Source: Bacteroidales bacterium
GTDB taxonomy: Bacteria > Bacteroidota > Bacteroidia > Bacteroidales > UBA932
DNA length: 9,013 bases
NCBI GenBank assembly: GCA_021443605.1
Contig: JABUTQ010000394.1
Span: 1-9,013, forward strand
Direction: 5' to 3'
Position 1 is the first letter of the stretch. Each line of letters opens with the position of its first letter. The translations under genes were made by a program, and so were the position numbers. Positions 1 through 6,011 of this stretch are shown here, in pieces. The notes under the pieces were generated by a model that did not search any database, was not told the origin of the DNA, and worked only from the letters and a program-made list of their open reading frames with translations.

Positions 1-65
1 TCGAAGAGCCCCGGCAAGAATTTCTCCCTGTTGTATGTCGATATAGCAACCGTTATTTTTTTCAT
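1..65 (-). CDS. Family 2 glycosyltransferase, N-terminal fragment (runs off the left edge)
   Basis: Seen: an ATG at 65-63 opens 21 codons that remain open to the window edge. The first residues are MKKITVAISTYNREKF. The run VAISTYNR, a short beta strand followed by S-T-Y-N-R, is the characteristic opening of GT-A fold family 2 glycosyltransferases, where it forms the start of the nucleotide-sugar binding site. Known for the family: these enzymes transfer sugars from nucleotide donors and are usual members of surface polysaccharide operons. Context: the start lies only 2 bases after the stop of the flippase gene, with an AGAGAGG stretch a few bases further up, so it is probably translated from the same mRNA. 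Inference: it helps assemble the glycan that the flippase moves. Donor, acceptor and the catalytic Asp motifs lie outside the window, so the family is likely but the specificity is unknown. Confidence 0.8.
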   Translation of the reverse strand, partial: MKKITVAISTYNREKFLPGLF

Positions 66-67
66 AA

Positions 68-1507
68 TCAAATTTTCCTCTCTTTAAACATCTGCAATGC
101 TTCAAAAAACAATTTTTTATTGAAAAGGTAAAGCATTGTGACATAGAGCGTTGCCGTGATTAAAATCTTCACTGTCAATATCAGTGCGGTTCCATCGAGC
201 AGAGAACAGGTGGCACTGGCAGCGGCAATGGCGGCAAGGGTTATCCCTAAATACGGCAAAGTGTGGAACAGGAGATTCAAGAAATTGAAATTGACCAGTT
301 TACCGGCGGAGAAATGCCATACGAGGAGCATCGCGAAATTGATTGCAGTAACCGACATTGCCATAGTTTCCATCCCGAAACGATATGTTATCAAAGCAGA
401 CGCTATCTGCAAAACGGCATTAATCATATTTATTGTAAGGCACAATCTGGATTTGCCGTGCGAGATAGCGAGCTGTGTATAGATACCATAAATGGCTGAT
501 GCAATGCAATATATGCAATACATACGCAAAATCGGGACGCACGGAATAAAGTCGGGATTGATGATTGTTATGAACTCGTTTCCCACAAATGCAATCCCCA
601 GCATAATGGGGAATATCATTATGGAGACAAGCGATATCAGTTTCTTGAACACCCTTGTCTGTCGCTCCCTGTCATCGGAGATTCTCGAAAAAACAGGCTG
701 GGACACACTGTTGAAGATTCCGTTGAACATAGAGAGCATCAGGTTGGACCACTTCATTCCCTGGCCGTAGTAGCCTACATCCTGTTTTGTGAATTTTCTT
801 CCGAGGATGATAGAGAAGATATTTGTCTGAATCTGAAGCACGAGGGAAGATGCCACAAGATTGATGCTGAAACGGAACATCTCGAATATCGGAGTAAGGG
901 TAATCCTGAAAGATGGCTTCCAAGGGACATAGATCCATTTGAGGAAAGCTCCGATTGCAGAGAATGAAACCGAGTGTATTACCAGTGCCCAGTAGCCGTA
1001 TCCTCTCAAGGCCAGATATATTGCAATTACCGCTGATGCAAGAGCTGCGATTACATCGTATGTGGCCCTCTGTCGCACCATCATATTCTTGAACAAGAAT
1101 GCGTTATGGGTTATCGCCATAGAATTGAACACGAATGTCAAAAACTGCACGCGGGCAATCAGCACAAGCTCAGGATGCCCGAAAAATCGGGCAATGAGAG
1201 GGGCACAGAACCAAAGCACTGCATAAATTGAGAGGCTCACGGCGATGCTGAACCAGAATACCGCATTGAAATCTTTATGCCTGTATTGCCGTCTGTTCGT
1301 GAGGGCCGAAGTGAAGCCTCCTTCCTGCAAAGTGTTTGCAATGCCTATGAAGATGGCAAGCATCCCCACAAGGCCGTAATCGGCAGGGGAGAGTTTATTG
1401 AGCAAAACAAGACCGAGAACAACGCTGATAAGCTGCTGCACACCGTTGTTCAACCCGCCCCAGAGAAGTCCCTTGACGGTTTTGGTCTTTAGCTCAGAAA
1501 TGCCCAT
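68..1507 (-). CDS. Wzx/WzxC-type polysaccharide flippase (lipopolysaccharide biosynthesis protein)
   Basis: An inner-membrane transporter of the MATE/MOP superfamily (oligosaccharidyl-lipid flippase group), expected to move lipid-linked sugar units from the cytoplasmic to the periplasmic face. Seen: 479 residues from ATG 1507, rich in hydrophobic helices along the whole length. It opens with VKGLLWGGLNNGVQQL and then LNKLSPADYGLVGM at about 34-49, the usual WzxC opening (helix 1, then L-P-x-D-Y-G-L). A second half begins near FRFSINLVAS at 211-220, giving the two-lobed layout of these carriers, and the protein ends in the basic tail KERKI. Length fits the family (about 480). Start choice: a TTG at 1510 is also in frame, but ATG 1507 is preferred because AGGAGGA at 1517-1511 would leave no usable spacing for the TTG. 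The ATG overlaps the stop of the upstream YfhO-family gene by one base, which suggests translational coupling. Substrate cannot be read from the sequence. Confidence 0.88.
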   Translation of the reverse strand: MGISELKTKTVKGLLWGGLNNGVQQLISVVLGLVLLNKLSPADYGLVGMLAIFIGIANTLQEGGFTSALTNRRQYRHKDFNAVFWFSIAVSLSIYAVLWFCAPLIARFFGHPELVLIARVQFLTFVFNSMAITHNAFLFKNMMVRQRATYDVIAALASAVIAIYLALRGYGYWALVIHSVSFSAIGAFLKWIYVPWKPSFRITLTPIFEMFRFSINLVASSLVLQIQTNIFSIILGRKFTKQDVGYYGQGMKWSNLMLSMFNGIFNSVSQPVFSRISDDRERQTRVFKKLISLVSIMIFPIMLGIAFVGNEFITIINPDFIPCVPILRMYCIYCIASAIYGIYTQLAISHGKSRLCLTINMINAVLQIASALITYRFGMETMAMSVTAINFAMLLVWHFSAGKLVNFNFLNLLFHTLPYLGITLAAIAAASATCSLLDGTALILTVKILITATLYVTMLYLFNKKLFFEALQMFKERKI

Positions 1508-3990
1508 CAATCCTCCTTTTTCTTACGGATGAATATTGTTGATATTGAGCCGATTATGAATAATATCGCAATTGCTTTGCAGGCCGAGTTCACGCGGTAT
1601 CCCTTATAGATGGAGTCGGGTCTGAATTCAAATCTTACTTCGTGCTCGCCGGCCGGTATGTTTATAGCTCTGAGCAGATAATTTGCCCTAAAGTGCTCTG
1701 TCGGTTTCCCGTCTATATAGGCTTTCCATCCGTAGGGGTAGTAGATGTCTGAGAAAATGGCAGTCTTGTCGTATTTGCAACTTGTCTTATATTCCAGTAT
1801 GTCAGGAGCATAAGAGGTCAGCACTATTGATGCCGACGAGTCTGCCGGTGTTTCGGTAGATGATACAAATGCGGCGAACGATTTGTCCGTTATTGCAATT
1901 TTCTTCAAATCCATCTCCCGAAGCGCTTCACATTCAATGTCCGCACTCTCGGCAATCTCTACTTTATCTACAAACCAGGCGTTGCCAAAGTGGTCCGGGT
2001 TGAGCTGGGGAGTTGGCTGTCCGTTTTCGTCCGGGAAGATTATATACTTGGCATTCAGCATATTTACCACGTTCGGTGAAATGTTGTTCCCGCTCAGATG
2101 GCGGTCGATGATATCTTGATAGCGGCGCAACTTGGCGGCGTGGTATCCTCCCAACGACTTGAGCCTATATGAAGTGCGGGAGTCATTGAAAGTGTTTGAT
2201 GTGAGGTTGAATACTCTGAAATATGGATCTTTGTCTTGAAGAATCTGCTCTTCGTATGGCTGGATTGCAAAATAGTTCTTGTCCGACTGTTTTGAGACGA
2301 AGTTGTCGTCATTGAAAAAGCGCCTGTTCACGGGGTAGAGGTCGGCGACAATCAATATCCCCAGAATTGCAATCGCATACTCTTTCTTGAGCTTTTCGCT
2401 TGCCATAAACCAGAGCGTTGCGGCTCCCGCTGCGACAAATGCAAATGAACGCCACGCATCCGAAGTGAGCATTGCTTTACGCTGGTCGTGGATTATCCCG
2501 ATAAACCAGTCGGGGAGCTGTCCGAAGTTTGCGGCATCGTATCTCGATGTGAATGAGCAGATTGCTCCTCCAAGAAGGGCAAAGAAAAGTGCCACTCCTC
2601 CAACCGAAAGCGCTGCAATTTTTATCCCTTTCTTCAATTTACCCTTCTCAACCTTCCCGCTGATGATGTCGTTCAGTCCGATGAATGCAAGGAGCGGAAT
2701 CGCAACCTCGGCCACGACAAGTATCGATGACACCGTCCTGAATTTATTGTAATATGGGAAATAATTGAAAAACAACTTGGTAAGGGGCATAAAATGGTAT
2801 CCCCAAGAGAGGAGGACAGAGAATATCACCGAGGCGAGAATCGCCCATTTATATGCTCCCTGCACCACCATCAATGCCAATATAAACAAAAACAGCACTA
2901 TCGCCCCCACATATACAGGTCCGGCAGTGAACGGCTGGTCTCCCCAGTAGGTGGGGAAAGATGCCGAGAGATCTCTTGCCTGTGCAGGCGCAACACGCTG
3001 TTTCACAAGCTCTTTGTACATCTTTGAGTTTGTCCCCAAATTATAGTTTGACGAGCCTCCCATATAGTTCGGGATGAGGAGCGTCATTGTTTCGTCTATT
3101 CCGTAGCTCCACTGCGTGGCGTACTCAAGGCTGAGCCCGGACGTTTTGCCCGTGCTCCCTGTCGTTGATTCCGAAGACAAATCGGAATGCCCGCCGCGCA
3201 TTGTCTCCTTCACATATTCCGAATTGGAAACTATCTTGCTGTAATTTGCCCCAAGTCCGATTGCAAGAGCTACTGCAAAACATCCCAATGAGATGAACAA
3301 TTGTCTGATTCTCTTTCCTTTAATGTGCAAAAATGTCTCGGCAATCCCAAACAATGCGGCCATCAGGAAGAGATAATATGTCATCTGTGGATGGCTCAGT
3401 GCCCCGATAGCCGAAAAGAGCATCGTCAGAGCCATTCCCAAAAGATATTTGTTCTTCCTGAAAATCAGATAGAAACCTCCGATAACCGGGGCAAGCGAGC
3501 CGAGTGCGTATGCCTTGGTTTCGTGCCCGGCCGGAATGATAAGCATAAAATATGTGGAAAAGGTGATTGCTATGGAACCTATCAGAGATATCCAAACGTT
3601 CACTCCAAATGCCAGCAGAAGTATGAAAAATCCTATGAAATACCCTATTATGATGGATATCGGGGATGAGAAAAAGAGGTGTGTCGCATTGTAGAAAAAT
3701 GAGAAGAGTTTGTTTATCGGTTTTGATACTCCGTCTGTCGGAGTGCCCCCGCCGATTTGATACCCGGGCATTCCGGAGAACATCGAATTAGTCCAGTTTG
3801 TGGGCGTTTCGGGGTGAGCGGTGTTCCACGAGCGCATCTCCTGAACCATCCCTTCCCAATTTTTGATATCCCCCTGCATTATCACTTTTCCCGAAAGGAC
3901 TGGTTTGCAGTAAATAAGTGCTATACAAAGAAATACAACGATGGAAAAGATATAGGGAATATATTTTTTAAGTGTCTCTTTAGATTTCAT
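1507..3990 (-). CDS. YfhO-family multi-pass membrane protein (GT-C-like)
   Basis: Seen: 827 residues with a first membrane helix at about 11-28, a first outer loop containing MQGDIKNW at 38-45, and many further hydrophobic helices (for example 111-130, 133-152, 181-195, 230-247, 359-377, 382-395, 421-437, 457-475, 515-529, 538-550). A large soluble region spans about 555-800 and ends in the typical YYPYGWKAYIDGKPT element at 750-764, then a last helix at about 803-820 and the basic tail RKKKED. Known: this layout is that of the YfhO family; the Bacillus member is linked to adding sugars to lipoteichoic acid, and the acidic residue in the first outer loop resembles that of lipid-phosphosugar-dependent GT-C transferases. 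Inference: here it probably adds a sugar to a surface polymer on the periplasmic side, since it leads an operon with a flippase and a GT2. The exact reaction is unknown. The start is the first ATG after a promoter-like -7 box. Confidence 0.85.
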   Translation of the reverse strand: MKSKETLKKYIPYIFSIVVFLCIALIYCKPVLSGKVIMQGDIKNWEGMVQEMRSWNTAHPETPTNWTNSMFSGMPGYQIGGGTPTDGVSKPINKLFSFFYNATHLFFSSPISIIIGYFIGFFILLLAFGVNVWISLIGSIAITFSTYFMLIIPAGHETKAYALGSLAPVIGGFYLIFRKNKYLLGMALTMLFSAIGALSHPQMTYYLFLMAALFGIAETFLHIKGKRIRQLFISLGCFAVALAIGLGANYSKIVSNSEYVKETMRGGHSDLSSESTTGSTGKTSGLSLEYATQWSYGIDETMTLLIPNYMGGSSNYNLGTNSKMYKELVKQRVAPAQARDLSASFPTYWGDQPFTAGPVYVGAIVLFLFILALMVVQGAYKWAILASVIFSVLLSWGYHFMPLTKLFFNYFPYYNKFRTVSSILVVAEVAIPLLAFIGLNDIISGKVEKGKLKKGIKIAALSVGGVALFFALLGGAICSFTSRYDAANFGQLPDWFIGIIHDQRKAMLTSDAWRSFAFVAAGAATLWFMASEKLKKEYAIAILGILIVADLYPVNRRFFNDDNFVSKQSDKNYFAIQPYEEQILQDKDPYFRVFNLTSNTFNDSRTSYRLKSLGGYHAAKLRRYQDIIDRHLSGNNISPNVVNMLNAKYIIFPDENGQPTPQLNPDHFGNAWFVDKVEIAESADIECEALREMDLKKIAITDKSFAAFVSSTETPADSSASIVLTSYAPDILEYKTSCKYDKTAIFSDIYYPYGWKAYIDGKPTEHFRANYLLRAINIPAGEHEVRFEFRPDSIYKGYRVNSACKAIAILFIIGSISTIFIRKKKED
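1511..1517 (-). promoter_or_regulatory. Shine-Dalgarno-like AGGAGGA before the flippase start
   Basis: On the minus strand AGGAGGA is followed by TTG and then the ATG at 1507. It favours the ATG over the in-frame TTG as start. It also encodes the end of the Lys/Glu/Asp-rich tail of the YfhO-family protein, and Bacteroidetes genes usually lack strong Shine-Dalgarno sequences, so the match may be partly a by-product of the coding sequence. Confidence 0.45.
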
Positions 3991-4014
3991 AGGATTGTCG
4001 TTTGAATAATTCTA

Positions 4015-4041
4015 CAAATGTAGTAAAAATACTTATTCAAC
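4015..4041 (-). promoter_or_regulatory. Bacteroidetes-type promoter of the YfhO/flippase/GT2 operon
   Basis: Minus-strand TACATTTG at 4022-4015 fits the Bacteroidetes -7 consensus TAnnTTTG recognised by the primary sigma factor. The upstream -33 element is weak: the best candidate is GTTG at 4041-4038, with a spacer of only 15 bases where about 19 is usual. A start of transcription near 4008 would give a leader of roughly 18 bases before the ATG at 3990. The box sits between a terminator-like hairpin and the first gene of a tight operon, where a promoter is expected. Confidence 0.5.
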
Positions 4042-4073
4042 ATTGAATTACATTCCTCTGCCGTTATAAACCG

Positions 4074-4112
4074 GAAGCGGCCAAAAAGTTGTCCGAACTT
4101 TTCAGCCGCTTC
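4074..4112 (-). terminator. Terminator-like hairpin downstream of glyA
   Basis: The arms 4112-4096 and 4090-4074 pair over 17 positions without a bulge (15 Watson-Crick pairs and two adjacent G-T wobbles) around a five-base loop, CGGAC. It begins 24 bases after the glyA stop. The outer 8 pairs are GC-rich (GAAGCGGC with GCCGCTTC), the inner 7 AT-rich (AAAAGTT with AACTTTT). There is no proper T-run after the stem on the minus strand, only CCGGTTTATAA, so it may act as an mRNA-end stabiliser or a poor intrinsic terminator rather than a textbook one. Confidence 0.65.
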
Positions 4113-4136
4113 TGCGTGTGATTGAAAATCAGTCGT

Positions 4137-5417
4137 TTACCACTTGTTGAGAGGGAGGCCGTTCATCTTCATGCGGGCCATATCCTTTACTTTTGTGATA
4201 ACGGCTTCGTTCTCGGGATCTGCGAGCACCATATCAATCATATCAACGATGCCTGCCATATCTTTCTCAACGAGACCGCGGGATGTGATTGCCGGAGTAC
4301 CCACGCGGATACCTGAAGTCTGGAAAGGAGTGCGGCTGTCGAAAGGCACCATATTCTTGTTTACAGTGATGGCGGCCTTTACGAGTGCCTTCTCTGCAAC
4401 CTTGCCTGTCAATTCGGGGAATTTGGTGCGGAGGTCGATGAGCATCAGGTGGTTGTCTGTGCCGCCGGATACAATCTTGTATCCCTTGTCGGTGAAGGCC
4501 TTTGCCATTGCGGTGGCATTTGCCCTTACCTGTTGCTGATATGTCTTGAACTCGGGCTGGAGTGCCTCGTAGAACGACACTGCCTTTGCTGCGATGCAGT
4601 GCTCGAGCGGGCCGCCCTGGATGCCGGGGAATACGCTTGAATTGAGCACCTGACTCATCATCTTGGTGACGCCCTTAGGAGTCTTGAGCCCCCAAGGGTT
4701 CTCGAAGTCCTTGCCTACGAGGATGATACCGCCACGAGGACCGCGGAGAGTCTTATGAGTTGTAGATGTTACGATGTGAGCATATTTTACGGGATTCTTG
4801 AGGAGCCCTGCTGCGATAAGCCCTGCGGGGTGAGCCATATCCACCCAGAAAATTGCTCCGATTGAATCTGCGATTGCGCGCATACGCTCATAGTCCCACT
4901 CGCGTGAGTATGCCGATGCACCGCCGATGATGAGCTTCGGCTTGTACTCGTGGGCCTTCCTCTCCATATCGTCGTAGTCGATCATTCCGGTCTCTTCCTT
5001 GAGCTGGTAGCCGACTGCCTTGTAGAGAATACCCGACATATTTACCGGAGAACCGTGAGTGAGGTGGCCGCCGTGTGCAAGGTCAAGCCCCATAAAGGTG
5101 TCGCCCGGGTTGAGGCAGGCCATTGTCACAGCCATATTTGCCTGTGCTCCCGAGTGGGGCTGCACGTTTGCGTATTCTGCGTCGAAGAGTTGTTTGAGGC
5201 GGTCGATTGCGAGCTGTTCTATCTCGTCAACGACTTCGCATCCGCCATAGTATCTGGCTGCCGGATAGCCCTCTGCATATTTGTTTGTGCAAACCGATCC
5301 GAGTGCCTCAAGCACCTGATTGCTCACAAAGTTTTCCGAAGCAATCAATTCGATGCCTTCGCTCTGGCGCTCTTCTTCTTTTTTGATAAGTTCTGAAATC
5401 TGTAAATCCTGTTTCAT
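4137..5417 (-). CDS. glyA: Serine hydroxymethyltransferase
   Basis: A cytoplasmic PLP enzyme that interconverts serine plus tetrahydrofolate with glycine plus 5,10-methylene-tetrahydrofolate, the main source of one-carbon units. Seen: 426 residues, close to the family's usual 410-430. Landmarks in order: ELIASENF at 23-30 (the Glu of the active site), KYAEGYPAARYYGG at 46-59 (tyrosines of the dimer active site), HSGAQANM at 88-95, WVDMAHPAGL at 191-200 (Asp193 should hold the PLP ring nitrogen), STTHKTLRGPRGG at 218-230 (Lys222 forms the Schiff base), VFPGIQGGP at 262-270, and SGIRVGTPA at 368-376 (Arg371 should bind the substrate carboxylate). No key residue is missing. The ATG at 5417 is the family start (short N-terminal helix MKQDLQISELIKKEEERQ). 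It has its own promoter upstream and a hairpin downstream, so it appears to be transcribed alone. Confidence 0.97.
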   Translation of the reverse strand: MKQDLQISELIKKEEERQSEGIELIASENFVSNQVLEALGSVCTNKYAEGYPAARYYGGCEVVDEIEQLAIDRLKQLFDAEYANVQPHSGAQANMAVTMACLNPGDTFMGLDLAHGGHLTHGSPVNMSGILYKAVGYQLKEETGMIDYDDMERKAHEYKPKLIIGGASAYSREWDYERMRAIADSIGAIFWVDMAHPAGLIAAGLLKNPVKYAHIVTSTTHKTLRGPRGGIILVGKDFENPWGLKTPKGVTKMMSQVLNSSVFPGIQGGPLEHCIAAKAVSFYEALQPEFKTYQQQVRANATAMAKAFTDKGYKIVSGGTDNHLMLIDLRTKFPELTGKVAEKALVKAAITVNKNMVPFDSRTPFQTSGIRVGTPAITSRGLVEKDMAGIVDMIDMVLADPENEAVITKVKDMARMKMNGLPLNKW

Positions 5418-5452
5418 TATGGTTATATATTAGTTATAATTATCTTATTCAA

Positions 5453-5475
5453 GGGACGGCTCGCGCTCCCGCCGT
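5453..5475 (-). other. GC-rich stem-loop at the predicted 5' end of the glyA mRNA
   Basis: In an otherwise AT-rich leader, minus-strand ACGGC (5475-5471) can pair with GCCGT (5460-5456) around a 10-base loop. An alternative pairing, GGGA (5470-5467) with TCCC (5456-5453), uses overlapping bases, so the two forms exclude each other. If transcription starts about 6-8 bases after the -7 box, the stem lies almost at the mRNA 5' end, a position where hairpins are known to slow decay. No known riboswitch fold was recognised, and the leader of about 60 bases is short for one. Confidence 0.35.
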
Positions 5476-5483
5476 TCATCTTA

Positions 5484-5517
5484 CAAAGTTATAATAAATT
5501 CTGCACAAATCCACAAA
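5484..5517 (-). promoter_or_regulatory. Bacteroidetes-type promoter of glyA
   Basis: Minus-strand TAACTTTG at 5491-5484 matches the TAnnTTTG -7 consensus exactly. Two TTTG copies lie upstream: 5517-5514 (22-base spacer, at the long edge of what is usual) and 5509-5506 (14-base spacer, too short). The first is the better -33 candidate. Predicted transcription start is near 5478, giving a leader of about 60 bases to the glyA ATG. The rest of the leader, 5418-5452, is AT-rich with two GTTATA copies and holds no ORF. Confidence 0.65.
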
Positions 5518-5529
5518 TATCATTTAGCT

Positions 5530-5803
5530 TTACTCATTCAGTATATTGAAGAAAACTTTTGTCCATTCAGGATATTCCTCAACATACTTCTTTGCAATTT
5601 TTCCATCAACTGTTCGGAAAATCAGTTGAGGAGATACATCATCTATTGAATTGTCATAAATATATGCTCGGTCAATAGTTTTAATAATCAGTGCAGCATT
5701 AGTTAGGGATTTGTAGTAGCGAGATAATATTTTTGATAGTTTTACCAGCACCATTAGGCCCGGCAATTATACATAGAGTCGGACGGCTATTTTTTTGTTT
5801 CAT
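5530..5803 (-). pseudogene. Zeta-toxin-like P-loop kinase, internally deleted and frameshifted remnant
   Basis: Seen: from ATG 5803 the frame reads MKQKNSRPT and then LCIIAGPNGAGKT (5776-5738), a Walker A motif in the setting typical of zeta-toxin/COG4185 proteins (I-I-A-G-x-N-G-A-G-K-T). That frame soon stops at 5701-5699. One base over, another frame carries RYYKSL (from 5721), DRAYIYDNS (5673-5647) and a Trp-containing end (EYPEWTKVFFNILNE, stop at 5532-5530), which match the C-terminal end of the same family. Known: intact members are about 190-200 residues and carry a conserved Asp/Glu-containing substrate region after the P-loop. Here nothing lies between the P-loop and the tail, so roughly 100 residues are lost and the join also shifts the frame; the break falls between about 5738 and 5721. 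Inference: the kinase is dead. It overlaps the preceding 56-codon ORF, as toxin genes often overlap their antitoxin. Base composition is far lower in GC than the neighbours (17 of 60 in 5641-5700). Confidence 0.75.
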
Positions 5804-5957
5804 TGCGTACTTTTTCTATTGCCTGTTTCAACATTCGTGCGTGTACCGCTATCATATTTTGGGTGCTGCGTCTGCCTTTTTCTCCAATTCCCTCCATAAG
5901 TGCCTGCAGTTGCTCGTCTGAAGGATCAAGGTTGGATGTTAAATCAAAAGTGCCCAT
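5787..5957 (-). CDS. Small 56-residue protein, candidate antitoxin partner of the broken zeta-like toxin
   Basis: Seen: ATG 5957 to TAG 5789-5787, 56 residues beginning MGTFDLTSNLDPSDEQLQAL and ending KQAIEKVRNETKK. An in-frame stop at 5972-5970 makes this the first possible ATG. The middle is a DPSDEQL turn followed by a helix, and the C-terminal half (about 33-56) is a charged helix with Met/Leu/Ile spacing that could be amphipathic. There is no signal peptide or membrane segment. Its end overlaps the start of the zeta-toxin remnant by 17 bases in another frame, the arrangement expected of an antitoxin-toxin pair. It lies 54 bases after the GH31 stop on the same strand, with no clear TAnnTTTG promoter in the gap. 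I do not recognise the family; the antitoxin role is inferred only from position, size and overlap. It could also be a decayed leftover. Confidence 0.55.
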   Translation of the reverse strand: MGTFDLTSNLDPSDEQLQALMEGIGEKGRRSTQNMIAVHARMLKQAIEKVRNETKK

Positions 5958-6011
5958 ATTGTTTACTAATTATAGTGTAATTTGTTTTGCAAGATAATAT
6001 TATTATTCCAT

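Noticed and set aside
4144..5396. Long open frames on the plus strand opposite glyA (for example 4144-4539 and 4950-5396)
   Set aside because: They are shadows of a strongly conserved glyA on the other strand; they show no family motifs and no promoter.
5418..5480. Glycine or tetrahydrofolate riboswitch in the glyA leader
   Set aside because: The leader is only about 60 bases and shows one short hairpin; none of the multi-stem conserved cores of these riboswitches was seen.
5699..5803. Programmed ribosomal frameshift joining the Walker A frame to the downstream frame
   Set aside because: No clear slippery site with a following stem was seen, and a frameshift would still yield a protein lacking the whole middle of the kinase. 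A deletion explains both the lost segment and the frame change.
5733..5921. Plus-strand ORF across the toxin/antitoxin remnant
   Set aside because: It is the complement of the 56-codon ORF and the Walker A region, and its translation looks like reverse-strand noise.
5970..6011. Sigma-70 type TATAAT near 5973-5978 as promoter of the small ORF
   Set aside because: No -35 at proper spacing and no Bacteroidetes TAnnTTTG; in DNA this AT-rich such a match is expected by chance.
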